Source of the DNA: Leifsonia sp. 466MF
Lineage (GTDB): Bacteria > Actinomycetota > Actinomycetes > Actinomycetales > Microbacteriaceae
Length of the DNA stretch: 64,000 nucleotides
NCBI RefSeq assembly: GCF_900100265.1
Contig: NZ_LT629696.1
Span: 3,286,001 to 3,350,000, forward strand
Reading direction: 5' to 3'
Shown: piece by piece, positions 34,535-42,685 of the stretch
Position numbering within the stretch: the stretch's first letter is position 1
Layout: each line of letters opens with the position of its first letter
The notes under the pieces: model-generated
The model's input: only the letters and a program-made list of their open reading frames with translations
What the model was told of the DNA's origin: nothing
Database searches by the model: none
Made by a program: the position numbers and the translations under genes

Positions 34535-35314
34535 TCACCGTGCGCGGGCGAGGAACGGGTCGATGACGGCCCAGGTCGCATCCGGCGCCTCGAGGTGCGG
34601 GAGGTGCCCGGCGGCGGGCACTTCGGCGAACTCCGCACCGGGGATCGCGGCGGCGACCGCACGGCCGTAGGCGGGTGTGACGATGCCGTCGCTCTCGCCG
34701 AACACGACGAGGGTCGGAACGTCGATCGTCGCGAGCCGATCGAGGAGCGTCGGGTCGCTCATGCTCACCCCGGCGACGGCGGCCATGGTCCGGCCGTTGG
34801 ACAGCTGCACGGCACGCTGCTCGTCCGTGAGCTGGGCCGGGTCGCGGTATCCGCGGTCCGGGTCGTGCCACGCGGCCTCGGCCAGCCCGCGGGCGTCGAG
34901 GGCGAAGAAGTCGGCGACCGGCTCCCCCTCGACGACCGCGCCGACGCCGTCGATGTCGATCACCGCGCCGATCACTCCGGCATAGCGTTCGTCGGCCGCG
35001 GCCTGAACGGCCATCTCGAGGGCGATCCACCCGCCGATCGACGATCCGATCAGGACGACGCCGTGCTCGCCGTCATCGAGGAGACGCGCCAGGTACGCGG
35101 AGGCGAGGTCGCGGATCGACGCGATGTCCTCCGGGCGGGCGGTTCCCTCCCAGCCCGGATGGGTCGGCGCAGAGGCGTGCATGGTGGCGCCGAGATGGCC
35201 GACGATCGGGGCGACGGTCTGCGGGCCGCCGCCACCGTGGAGCACCAACGCGGTGCGGCCGCTCGGGTCGCCGGCCTGGAGGGTGGGCAGATCTTCGGGA
35301 AGTGAGGGGTTCAT
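34535..35314 (-). CDS. Alpha/beta hydrolase
   Basis: A 259-residue alpha/beta hydrolase. Oxyanion region LVLHGGGGPQ, nucleophile Ser in IGSSIGGW, catalytic Asp in FGESDGIV and His in AGHLPHLEAP. Substrate unknown. Divergent from a MarR gene with a TAAACATGTTTA palindrome between, so it is probably MarR-controlled. Confidence 0.88.
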   Translation of the reverse strand: MNPSLPEDLPTLQAGDPSGRTALVLHGGGGPQTVAPIVGHLGATMHASAPTHPGWEGTARPEDIASIRDLASAYLARLLDDGEHGVVLIGSSIGGWIALEMAVQAAADERYAGVIGAVIDIDGVGAVVEGEPVADFFALDARGLAEAAWHDPDRGYRDPAQLTDEQRAVQLSNGRTMAAVAGVSMSDPTLLDRLATIDVPTLVVFGESDGIVTPAYGRAVAAAIPGAEFAEVPAAGHLPHLEAPDATWAVIDPFLARAR

Positions 35315-35326
35315 GATGCGCCTATC

Positions 35327-35338
35327 TAAACATGTTTA
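35327..35338. promoter_or_regulatory. MarR operator candidate
   Basis: TAAACATGTTTA is a perfect 12 bp palindrome in the 50 bp gap between the hydrolase and marR starts, placed to block both. Confidence 0.55.
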
Positions 35339-35364
35339 TCTACGAATGTTGATACAGTAGCACC

Positions 35365-35778
35365 GTGACCACGGATCTGGAACAGCTCGGCCTCGCGATC
35401 AAGCGCGCGCAGTACCGCAACCACCGGACGATGGACGCCGCCCTGCGCGACGTCGGCGTGAGCCTGGTGCAGTGGGACGCGCTGCGAGCCATCGAACGGA
35501 TGCCCGGCGCGTCCGGCCACGACCTCGCGGTGACGACCTTCCAGAGCGATCAGGCGTTCGGCACTCTGGCGAACCGCCTGGTCGAACGGGGTCTCATCTC
35601 GCGCACCGCCGGCCGCGGGCGACGCATCGAGCACTCGCTCACGGAAGCCGGGAGGGATGCGCTGCGCGCGGGGCACCGCGTCGCCGCGGACGTGCTCGAG
35701 GATCTCTTCGCACCCCTCGACGAGAGCCAACGTGCCGCGCTTGCCGCCGGACTCCGGCTCCTCACGGAAGAGCAGTAG
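35365..35778 (+). CDS. MarR-family regulator
   Basis: A 137-residue winged-helix regulator. DNA-binding part: GHDLAVTTFQSDQAFGTLANRLVERGLISRTAGRGRRIEHSLTEAG, with the wing at RGRRIEHSL. GTG 35365 is the start. It likely represses itself and the divergent alpha/beta hydrolase through the palindrome at 35327-35338. Ligand unknown. Confidence 0.88.
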   Translation: MTTDLEQLGLAIKRAQYRNHRTMDAALRDVGVSLVQWDALRAIERMPGASGHDLAVTTFQSDQAFGTLANRLVERGLISRTAGRGRRIEHSLTEAGRDALRAGHRVAADVLEDLFAPLDESQRAALAAGLRLLTEEQ

Positions 35779-35792
35779 AGCGCGGGACTCGG

Positions 35793-36563
35793 CTAGGCGC
35801 CCATCGCGCGTCGGGCGATGGCCGTGATGACACGGGCAGGAAGCAGCCGGATTGCCGCAACGGTCACGGCGTTCGCGGCGCCATCCACTACCGCCGGGCC
35901 CGCGCCCTCCAGCGCCCGCAGGACGGTGCGCGCCACCTGGGCGGGCTGACGCATCCCCTTCCTCTGCGAGGAGTTCATCGGGGTCCGTGTCGGCCCCGGG
36001 CTGACGGCGACCACCCGCACCCCGGCATCCCTCGTCTCCGCCCACAGCGCCTGGGTGAACGAGAGGACGTAGGCCTTCGATGCGGCGTATGCGGCCAGGA
36101 CGGGCGCGGGAGCGTAGGCGCCCGTGCTGGCGACGTTCACGATCGCGCCGCGCCCGCGCTCCACCATTCCGGCAACGACGGATGCGGTGAGTTCGGTCAG
36201 CGCACCGACGTTGAGCTCGACGAGGCGGCGGAGGACCACGGGATCCGAGTCCGCCACGAACCCCCGCGAGCTCATCCCCGCGCTGTTGACCAGGAGCTCG
36301 ATCTCGATGCCGGCGTCTTCGACGGCCTCGAGTACGTGGGCGACCGCTCCCGGCTCGGCGAGGTCGACGGCGATCGTCAGCACGGCGACGCCGAACCGCG
36401 TCTGCAGGTCGGCGGCCGTGACCTCGAGCTGACGCGCATCCCGGGCGACGAGGACCAGGTGGGTTCCGTTGCGTGCGAGCTCCGCGGCGATGGCCGCGCC
36501 GATCCCGGTCGAGCCGCCCGTGACCAGGGCATGGCGATCCTTCAGCTGCGTCAGTGATGTCAT
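35793..36563 (-). CDS. Short-chain dehydrogenase
   Basis: A 256-residue SDR of the DltE/YqjQ type. TGGSTGIG cofactor motif, VNSAGMSS (N-S-A-G variant of NNAG), catalytic Ser in VNVASTGAYAP and YAASKAY. ATG 36563 gives a normal N-terminus; longer readings run through the operator region. Divergent from a MerR regulator. Confidence 0.9.
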   Translation of the reverse strand: MTSLTQLKDRHALVTGGSTGIGAAIAAELARNGTHLVLVARDARQLEVTAADLQTRFGVAVLTIAVDLAEPGAVAHVLEAVEDAGIEIELLVNSAGMSSRGFVADSDPVVLRRLVELNVGALTELTASVVAGMVERGRGAIVNVASTGAYAPAPVLAAYAASKAYVLSFTQALWAETRDAGVRVVAVSPGPTRTPMNSSQRKGMRQPAQVARTVLRALEGAGPAVVDGAANAVTVAAIRLLPARVITAIARRAMGA

Positions 36564-36577
36564 GAGGGCTAACCTAA

Positions 36578-36593
36578 ACATTGACGTCAATGT
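36578..36593. promoter_or_regulatory. MerR operator candidate
   Basis: ACATTGACGTCAATGT is a perfect 16 bp palindrome between the divergent SDR and merR genes. On the minus strand it overlaps a TTGACA -35-like hexamer (36598-36593), matching the MerR habit of binding within the promoter it controls. Confidence 0.55.
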
Positions 36594-36615
36594 CAAGGTA
36601 AAGCGGAGGTGGATG

Positions 36616-37002
36616 GTGCGGATCGGCGAGTTGAGCGCGAAGACCGGTGTCAGCACGCGAGCCCTGCGCTACTACGAGCAGCAGGGTCTCATCCGCAGTC
36701 GCCGGCTCCCGAACGGCTACCGGGACTACGGCCCGCAGACCGTGGACGTCGTGCTGTTCGTCCAGGACCTCTTCGCCGTCGGCCTCCCGTCTCGGCTGCT
36801 TCGCGACATCATCCCGTGCGTCGCCGAGGGCGGCACGTCCTCCCCGCCCGAGGATCTCCTCGCCCGCGTGATGGCGGTCCGCGACGACCTCCTCCGGCAG
36901 GAGCATCGCCTCCGCGAGCGCCGGAAGACGCTCGACGACTATCTCGCCGGCCGGTTGCTCCCGTCCGGGGCCAACGCCGTGCACGAGTCCCAGTCTGTGT
37001 AA
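36616..37002 (+). CDS. MerR-family regulator
   Basis: A 128-residue MerR protein: VRIGELSAKTGVSTRALRYYEQQGL, then RRLPNGYRDY and a C-terminal helical region with LRERRKTLDDYLAGRL. No Cys cluster, so it is not an obvious metal sensor. GTG 36616 has GGAGG 6 bases upstream; an ATG three bases earlier (36613) is also possible but crowds the ribosome site. Likely controls the divergent SDR. Confidence 0.87.
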   Translation: MRIGELSAKTGVSTRALRYYEQQGLIRSRRLPNGYRDYGPQTVDVVLFVQDLFAVGLPSRLLRDIIPCVAEGGTSSPPEDLLARVMAVRDDLLRQEHRLRERRKTLDDYLAGRLLPSGANAVHESQSV

Positions 37003-37084
37003 TCGTTCAGAAACACGTTCGCCCGCTCCGCGAAACAGCGGCCCCCTAGCGTCGACCCTGTCGATGGCGCCGCTCTCTCAGCCG

Positions 37085-37105
37085 CCGGCCCACCCCCGGG
37101 GCCGG
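37085..37105 (+). terminator. Small hairpin between merR and the cohesin-like gene
   Basis: CCGGCCC (37085-37091) can pair with GGGCCGG (37099-37105), a 7 bp GC stem. The 229 bp gap holds no other clear element; this may end the merR transcript. Confidence 0.35.
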
Positions 37106-37231
37106 TACTGGACCGTTCGCCGGTCGTGCTCCTCGACGCCGCGAGTCTCCCCTTCCTGCCGCTGACGGCGGTCGCATCGGCGACCCCACCCGCCCGCGAG
37201 CCCCCTCGCCCGCTCAGGAAGGCACTACCCG

Positions 37232-37969
37232 ATGCATCACACCCCCAGGCGACTCGTGCGCCTCCTCGCCGCCGCGGCGGCCGCGCTCGCCGGCCTCGGC
37301 CTCGCGGTCGGCGCAGCGGCGCCCGCTGTCGCGGCGCCCGCGGTGACCGGCACCACGGTCTCCGCGCCGTCCGCCGTCACCGCCGGCGACTCGTTCACCG
37401 TGACCGTGACCCTGACCGGCGCGACCGACGTCTTCGGCTACGAATCGGTGCTCGCATTCGACCCGGCCGTCGTGGCGTATGTCGACGGCAGCGCGGTCGT
37501 GCCCGCCGGAGGATACGACGCCGTCACCACCTCCTCCGGCACCGTGGACGTCATCTACACGCGGCTCGGCACCTCCCCCGCGCTTTCCGGCACCATCGCG
37601 TACACCCTGACGTTCACCGCGAAGGCCGCGGGCTCGACGGCGTTCACGCTCCGCTCGCTCTCGCTGGTGGATCCCGCTTCGGCCGTGACGCCGCTGTCGA
37701 ACGCCGCCGCGAGCCCGGCCGTCGTGGTCTCCCCTGCCTCGGTCCCCGGCCCGCCCACCGGCAGCGGTCCGTCGACCGGGTCGTCGTCCGGCACGGGCTC
37801 CGGCTCGGGCGCGGCGACGAGCTCGTCCGCATCCACCTCCGATGATGACCTGGCCTCGACCGGCTCCGATGTCGCTCCGTACCTGATCGCCGGCGCCGTG
37901 CTGGTCGTGCTCGGCGCGGCCGTCGTCCTGATCGCAGTCCGCCGCCGCCGTGCAGGAGAAGCCCGATGA
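37232..37969 (+). CDS. Sortase-anchored cohesin-domain protein
   Basis: A 245-residue cell-wall protein. Signal peptide 1-35 (GAAAPAVAA); a cohesin-type beta-sandwich at ~38-168 with the hallmark start TVSAPSAVTAGDSFTVTVTL, the FGYESVLAFDPAVVAYVDG strand pair and GTIAYTLTFTAKAAGST; a Gly/Ser/Thr-rich linker (171-203); then LASTG (207-211), a membrane span and RRRR tail, the class E-type LAxTG sorting signal. Cohesins bind dockerins; the very next, overlapping gene encodes a secreted amidase with a dockerin-like domain. So this protein is a probable wall receptor for that enzyme. Confidence 0.83.
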   Translation: MHHTPRRLVRLLAAAAAALAGLGLAVGAAAPAVAAPAVTGTTVSAPSAVTAGDSFTVTVTLTGATDVFGYESVLAFDPAVVAYVDGSAVVPAGGYDAVTTSSGTVDVIYTRLGTSPALSGTIAYTLTFTAKAAGSTAFTLRSLSLVDPASAVTPLSNAAASPAVVVSPASVPGPPTGSGPSTGSSSGTGSGSGAATSSSASTSDDDLASTGSDVAPYLIAGAVLVVLGAAVVLIAVRRRRAGEAR

Positions 37970-39855
37970 CCGCCCGCCGACCCGCCCAGAGGAGCGCCAC
38001 CGCCATGCACACCCGAACAACTGCCCGCCGCGCCACGACCACCGTCGGCGCGGTCGCAGCGCTTGCCGCTCTCGTCGCCACCGGCGCCGTCGTCGCTCCC
38101 GCCGCAGCCGCCCCCGCGGCGAGCGCCGCCGAGCCGTTCCTCGCGCCGTACTACACGGCTCTCGACCTGACCGGGGACAAGCAGGTCACGAAGGCCGACC
38201 TCGACGTGCTGACCGATCACCTGGGCGCCACCCCTGCATCGGCGGGCTGGTCCACCGTCGCGGCTGCCGACTCCGACACGGACGGCGTCATCACCGTCAA
38301 GGACGTCGTCGCCCTGTCGCAGCGGATGATCTACGACGACGGACCGTTCGAGCTGGTCGAGGCCTCCGCTCTGGACATGCAGGCCGCCATGAACGCCGGC
38401 GTCACCACGTCCGTGAAGATCACGCAGGAGTACCTCGACCGGATCGCCGCGCTCGACCGGACCGTGGTCGACCCGGGGGCCGGCGGCCGCGCGCTCAACT
38501 CGATCATCTCGACGAACGCCCAGGCGCTGACGATCGCGGCGCAGGCCGACGCCACCCGCGCGCAGAAGGGGATGACGAGCATGCTGCTGGGAGTCCCGAT
38601 CGCCGTCAAGGACAACTACGACACCGCCGACATGCCCACGACCGGTGGATGCGGCTGCTGGGACGCCAACCAGACGAGCGACGACGCGACCATGGTGAAG
38701 AACCTCCGCGCGGCGGGGGCCGTCATCCTCGCGAAGGCCAGCCTGGACGAGTTCGCGTACGGGTTCGTCTCCGAGTTCTCCTCGTTCCAGGACCCGGGCA
38801 AGACGCTGCTCGTCGCCAGCCCCCTTAACACCACCAAGACCGCCGGAGGCTCCAGCGGCGGGACGGGCGCGGCCATCGCGGCGAACCTGGCGGGCATCGG
38901 CTTCGGCACCGACACGGGAGGCTCGATCCGTGTGCCGTCGACCTACAACTCGCTGGTCGGCATCCGCCCCACCGTCGGCCTCACCAGCCGCGACGGCATC
39001 ATCCCGCTCGCCCTCACCCAGGACACCGGCGGCCCGATCGCCCGCGGCGTCACCGACGCGGCGGTCGCGCTCGACGCCGTCACCGGAGTGGATGCAGCCG
39101 ACCCGATCACGGCGGAGCAGCAGGGCCACGTCCCCGACTCGTACACCGCAGCTCTCGACCCGACGGCGCTGAAGGGCAAGCGGATCGGCATCGTCACCTC
39201 CATGCTCGGCAGCAATGCGACGGTCCTCCGACTGTGGGCGGACGCGAAGGCGAAGCTGGAGGCGAAGGGGGCGACGGTCGTCGAGATCACCACCGTTCCC
39301 GCCGCCTTCACGGCGACGCTGAACGAGGGAAGCGGCAGCACCAACGAGTTCAAGCACGACCTGAACATCTACATCCAGAACCACCTGGCCCCGAACGTCA
39401 CCGCGCGGTCGATCGACGACATCCTGGCCAGCGGGCGCAACGTCACCTCCCGCAACAGCATCTACACCTCGCGCAACAACGTGACCGACGCGCAGTACCA
39501 GGCGTGGGCGGGCCCGAGCGGAACGCACACGGCGGCGATCGCCACCGGCAACGCGACCGTGACGCAGCTGATGAACGACAATGCGCTGGACTCGCTGGTG
39601 TATCCGAGCGGATCCCCGTACAGCACCATCAGCACGAACATGCGTCTCAGCCCCAACACCGGGATGCCCGCCATCACGGTGCCGATGGGGCAGGCCGTCG
39701 CCACCGACGGAACGAACCCCGTCGTCGGCGCCAACGTCAACCTCGAGTTCCTCGGGCGCGACTACGACGAGAGCGGCATCATCGGCCTGGCCTACGCGTT
39801 CGAGCAGGCGACGCACGCGCGGGCGACCGCGCCGCTCTATGGCCCGCTGAAGTAG
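37966..39855 (+). CDS. Secreted amidase-signature enzyme with N-terminal dockerin-like domain
   Basis: A 629-residue protein. A long N-region and hydrophobic core end near PAAAAPAASAAEP (~residue 56). Residues 65-122 resemble a type I dockerin with two calcium-loop repeats, DLTGDKQVTKADLDVL (67-82) and DSDTDGVITVKDVVAL (102-117). Residues ~130-629 are an amidase-signature enzyme: Lys215 in PIAVKDN, GGSSGG (294-299, cis-Ser) and probable nucleophile Ser320 in DTGGSIR. ATG 37966 overlaps the cohesin-like gene stop (ATGA) and has AGGAG upstream. It probably docks on that protein and hydrolyses an extracellular amide; substrate unknown. Confidence 0.85.
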   Translation: MTARRPAQRSATAMHTRTTARRATTTVGAVAALAALVATGAVVAPAAAAPAASAAEPFLAPYYTALDLTGDKQVTKADLDVLTDHLGATPASAGWSTVAAADSDTDGVITVKDVVALSQRMIYDDGPFELVEASALDMQAAMNAGVTTSVKITQEYLDRIAALDRTVVDPGAGGRALNSIISTNAQALTIAAQADATRAQKGMTSMLLGVPIAVKDNYDTADMPTTGGCGCWDANQTSDDATMVKNLRAAGAVILAKASLDEFAYGFVSEFSSFQDPGKTLLVASPLNTTKTAGGSSGGTGAAIAANLAGIGFGTDTGGSIRVPSTYNSLVGIRPTVGLTSRDGIIPLALTQDTGGPIARGVTDAAVALDAVTGVDAADPITAEQQGHVPDSYTAALDPTALKGKRIGIVTSMLGSNATVLRLWADAKAKLEAKGATVVEITTVPAAFTATLNEGSGSTNEFKHDLNIYIQNHLAPNVTARSIDDILASGRNVTSRNSIYTSRNNVTDAQYQAWAGPSGTHTAAIATGNATVTQLMNDNALDSLVYPSGSPYSTISTNMRLSPNTGMPAITVPMGQAVATDGTNPVVGANVNLEFLGRDYDESGIIGLAYAFEQATHARATAPLYGPLK

Positions 39856-39875
39856 GGCGACCGCCCGTCCGAGAC

Positions 39876-39905
39876 GAGCGCCCCGGCCATCCCGCCGGGG
39901 CGCTC
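39876..39905 (+). terminator. Terminator after the amidase gene
   Basis: GAGCGCCCCGGC (39876-39887) pairs with GCCGGGGCGCTC (39894-39905), a perfect 12 bp stem with a 6-base loop, 20 bp after the stop. It closes the cohesin-amidase operon. Confidence 0.75.
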
Positions 39906-39949
39906 GACTCCCCCTGGCCACCGCGGACACCACGAGCCATAGTGAGCCC

Positions 39950-40345
39950 ATGCGCGAAGTGATCAGCATCCCGGATGCACCGAGCTCCCCGTTCTACAGC
40001 CAAGGCGTGAAGGCGGGGGACTTCATCCATATCTCGGGCCTGGTGGGGGTCGACGTGAACACGGGGAGACCCGCCGGCCCCACGATCCAGGAGCAGACGC
40101 GCCAGGCACTCGCGAATTGTCGCGCTGTTCTCGCGGCCGCGGATGCCACTTTGGACGACGTCGTCGAAGTCGGGATCCTCCTCAGCGACCCGGCCGACTT
40201 CGCCGGGATGAACGAGGAGTACCGATCATGGTTCCCGAGCGAGCCGCCCGCTCGGTATGCGGCGAAACTCGGCGCCGTGATCCCCGACGTGCTGATCTCC
40301 ATCCGCGTGACCGCGTACGTCGGCGGCCGCCGGAACGGCTCCTGA
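39950..40345 (+). CDS. RidA-family protein
   Basis: A 131-residue RidA/YjgF/UK114 protein. Visible: FYSQGVKAGDFIHISGLVGVD, IQEQTRQALANCRAVLAAADATLDDVVEVGILLSD and the C-terminal PDVLISIRVTAYV. Family members hydrolyse reactive enamine/imine intermediates; the Arg in SIRVTAYV sits where the catalytic Arg lies. It stands alone between a terminator and a YciI-like gene. Confidence 0.9.
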   Translation: MREVISIPDAPSSPFYSQGVKAGDFIHISGLVGVDVNTGRPAGPTIQEQTRQALANCRAVLAAADATLDDVVEVGILLSDPADFAGMNEEYRSWFPSEPPARYAAKLGAVIPDVLISIRVTAYVGGRRNGS

Positions 40346-40417
40346 TTCGTTTCTCTGCGACGCCACCTCGATAGGCTCGATCGCAGCAGCCGACCGTGAG
40401 CAGAGAGGAAGAGACGC

Positions 40418-40720
40418 ATGCATGCCGTGCTCGAGTACACCTACGGCGACGACTATCTGACCGCTCGGGAGGCGCACCGCTCGGCCCATCTCACGGCAGC
40501 GTGGGCTGCCGTCGAGCGCGGGGAGCTCGTGCTCGGAGGCGCTGCCGGGGACGGCCCGTTCACCGGCCTCCTGATCTTCACCGGCGAGGACGCGCTCGAG
40601 ACCGCGCGTTCCTTCGCCGCCATCGATCCGTACGTCACGGAGGGCGTCGTCAGATCCTGGACCGCCCGCCCCTGGCGCACCGTCGTCGGAAACGACGCAG
40701 CCACGCCGGTGCGCCCGTAG
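40418..40720 (+). CDS. YciI-like protein
   Basis: A 100-residue dimeric alpha-beta barrel protein of the YciI/DUF1330-like group: HAVLEYTYGDDYLTAREAHRSAHLTAAW, then GAAGDGPFTGLLIF, and IDPYVTEGVVRSWTARPWRTVVG at the end. The His-Asp style pair of YciI is plausible (AHR, DP). Function unknown. AGAGGAAGAG precedes the ATG. Confidence 0.85.
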   Translation: MHAVLEYTYGDDYLTAREAHRSAHLTAAWAAVERGELVLGGAAGDGPFTGLLIFTGEDALETARSFAAIDPYVTEGVVRSWTARPWRTVVGNDAATPVRP

Positions 40721-40739
40721 GCGCAGCTCGGCTCTCAGC

Positions 40740-41504
40740 TCACCAGCTCTGATCGGCCGCGCGGACGAAGACCTCGTTGACGGCCACGCGCCGGTCGCTC
40801 GTCACGATGTACGCCACGGCGTCCGCGATGTCCTCCGGCTTCAGCCGTTCGATGGCGCCGGTCTGCGCCTCGACACCGGCCCGGAGTTCCTCTCGCGTAT
40901 GTGATGCGAGTTCGGTGTCGACGTTCCCGGGCTCGACGACACTGACGCGGACCCGCTGTGCCTGCATCTCCTGCCGAAGGGCTTCGGTGAAACCGTTGAC
41001 GCCGAACTTGGTGAGGTTGTAGACCGCCGTCCCCGGACGGGCGACGCGCCCGGCCGAGGAGCTGATGTTCACGAGATCCGCGGTTCGCCGCGGTGCATCG
41101 GAGGCCGCCTTCACCAGATGGGGTAATGCCGCTCGCGACATGTACAGGAGCCCGCGGATGTTGACGTCGACCATCCGCTCCCACTCGCCTTCCGGCGCAT
41201 CCGCGAACGGCCCGACGAGCATCGCACCGGCGTTGTTGACGAGCACATCCAGCCGCCCGAACGCTGCGACCGCCTGCTCCACGGCGCTGTCTGCTCCCGC
41301 GCGACTGGTGATGTCCGCGACGACCGCTCTCGCCACACCACCGTTCGACTCGATCTGCTCGACCACCTGATCCAGGCGCTCGCCTCGTCGCGCGACGAGC
41401 ACGACCGCGGCACCCTCGGCGGCGAGCTTGCGAGCCGTAGCGGCGCCGATACCGCTGCTTGCGCCGGTGACCAGCGCGACTGTCCCTGTGAGTGCGTTCG
41501 ACAT
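40740..41504 (-). CDS. Short-chain dehydrogenase (NADP-dependent)
   Basis: A 254-residue SDR. TGASSGIG, VNNAGAMLVGPF, Ser in NISSSAGRVA and YNLTKFGV. This resembles YdfG/serine dehydrogenase-like SDRs. Downstream of and facing away from nothing else; upstream is the tetR gene on the same strand. Two GCGGA-N6-TCCG sites in its promoter region match one upstream of tetR, so it is likely the TetR target. Confidence 0.9.
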   Translation of the reverse strand: MSNALTGTVALVTGASSGIGAATARKLAAEGAAVVLVARRGERLDQVVEQIESNGGVARAVVADITSRAGADSAVEQAVAAFGRLDVLVNNAGAMLVGPFADAPEGEWERMVDVNIRGLLYMSRAALPHLVKAASDAPRRTADLVNISSSAGRVARPGTAVYNLTKFGVNGFTEALRQEMQAQRVRVSVVEPGNVDTELASHTREELRAGVEAQTGAIERLKPEDIADAVAYIVTSDRRVAVNEVFVRAADQSW

Positions 41505-41527
41505 CTTCCTCTCCTGACTGACGGCAT

Positions 41528-41543
41528 GCGGAGCCGACTCCGG
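41528..41543. promoter_or_regulatory. TetR operator candidate A
   Basis: GCGGA-GCCGAC-TCCGG, half-sites GCGGA and TCCG(C-like), 24 bp upstream of the SDR start at 41504. One of three sites sharing GCGGA-N6-TCCG. Confidence 0.6.
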
Positions 41544-41557
41544 TTAATGTAACACAA

Positions 41558-41573
41558 GCGGAGCCGACTCCGT
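41558..41573. promoter_or_regulatory. TetR operator candidate B
   Basis: GCGGA-GCCGAC-TCCGT, the same 14-base core as site A, 30 bp further upstream. The identical core and helical-phase spacing (about three turns) support cooperative regulation. Confidence 0.6.
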
Positions 41574-41590
41574 ATACGGAGCAAAACGAG

Positions 41591-42154
41591 TCAGGGTCGC
41601 TGCGCCACCAGCCCGTCGATTAGGAGGGAGACGAGGCGCGAGGCGAGTTCACGCTGACGCTCGTGCTCCGCGATGAGGGTGATGCCGCCGAGCGCCATCA
41701 GCACATCGTGGGGAACGATGTCAGGACGGAGCACACCGCCTCGCCGGCCGGCGTCGACGAGCGCGCTCACCGCACCCTCGAGGGCCTCCCGGCTCTGCGC
41801 CCTCAGCCCGTCGCGAGCGGCGAGGATCATCGGGAGGGCGTCCGACATCCCCTGTTTCGTGAGCATGTAGTCGACGAAGCGCTCCATCCACGCCCGCAGC
41901 GCATCGATCGGCGGTTGCTGTTCCAGCAGCTCTTCGGCTGCTGCGGCCAGCCGAGCGTTCTCACTGCGGTACACGGCCTCGATCAGGTCCTCGCGCGTGG
42001 GGAAGCGACGGTACAGCGTGCCGATCCCCACGCCCGCTTCCGCGGCGATCGCCTTCAGCGAGGCGTCCGTGCCCTCCCGCGCGAAGGCCGCCGCGGCGAC
42101 CTCCAGCAGTCGTTCGTGATTGGCCTGCGCATCGGCCCTCAGGGGTCGAGCCAC
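41591..42154 (-). CDS. TetR-family regulator
   Basis: A 187-residue TetR protein. HTH LKAIAAEAGVGIGTLYRRFPTREDLIEAVY. GTG 42154 chosen because AGGAGG lies 5 bases upstream; a longer reading to 42190 bypasses this. It is followed by the SDR gene on the same strand; sites A and B lie between them and site C in front of this gene, suggesting control of both. Confidence 0.88.
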   Translation of the reverse strand: MARPLRADAQANHERLLEVAAAAFAREGTDASLKAIAAEAGVGIGTLYRRFPTREDLIEAVYRSENARLAAAAEELLEQQPPIDALRAWMERFVDYMLTKQGMSDALPMILAARDGLRAQSREALEGAVSALVDAGRRGGVLRPDIVPHDVLMALGGITLIAEHERQRELASRLVSLLIDGLVAQRP

Positions 42155-42200
42155 GGTGTCCTCCTTGCCGGATGGACGCTGTCGTCTCATCCTCCGCCGT

Positions 42201-42220
42201 AAGCGGATCTAGCTCCGCTT
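42201..42220. promoter_or_regulatory. TetR operator candidate C (autoregulation)
   Basis: AAGCGGA-TCTAGC-TCCGCTT is a perfect 7+7 inverted repeat about 46 bp upstream of the tetR start. Core GCGGA-N6-TCCGC matches sites A and B. Confidence 0.6.
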
Positions 42221-42244
42221 AGATCCTAGGCGACCGACGCGGAG

Positions 42245-42676
42245 CTACTGCAGGCAGAACTCGTTGCCCTCCGGGTCGCGCATCATGATCACGAACTCCT
42301 CGTAGGGGCCCCAGTACCCCAGGAGGGTCTTCTCCTCGGTGGCGCCCAGCGCGATCAGGCGGTCGCGCTCCGCTTCGAGCTCCTCACGCGAGGCGCGGCG
42401 GTCGTCGAACGGCGTGATGTCGAGGTGCACGCGGTTGCGCTGCCGTCGCTCGCGCCGGTACCGGCTGAAGTAGAACCGTTGATGCGCCGGGTTCTGATCC
42501 CACGCTTCGGCGCGATCCGCGATCTCCTCGTCGGTCATCCCGGAGGCTTTGAGCTCTGCCACATCCTCCGGGTCCCAGCCGGTGGGTTCCGGGTAGCCCA
42601 TCACGGCGCTCCAGAAGCGCGCCAGCTCGGTAGGATTCTCGGCGAAGAACGTCACGTTCGCAATCCGGGCGGTCAT
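42245..42676 (-). CDS. VOC-family (glyoxalase-like) protein
   Basis: A 143-residue VOC protein: MTARIANVTFFAENPTELARFW opening, RNRVHLDIT in the middle, RDPEGNEFCLQ at the end with the usual metal Glu. Likely a lyase/dioxygenase-like enzyme of unknown substrate. Its first ~25 codons are duplicated in diverged, broken form at 55262-55339, at the other side of the accessory region. Confidence 0.87.
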   Translation of the reverse strand: MTARIANVTFFAENPTELARFWSAVMGYPEPTGWDPEDVAELKASGMTDEEIADRAEAWDQNPAHQRFYFSRYRRERRQRNRVHLDITPFDDRRASREELEAERDRLIALGATEEKTLLGYWGPYEEFVIMMRDPEGNEFCLQ

Positions 42677-42685
42677 GCGTCGAGG

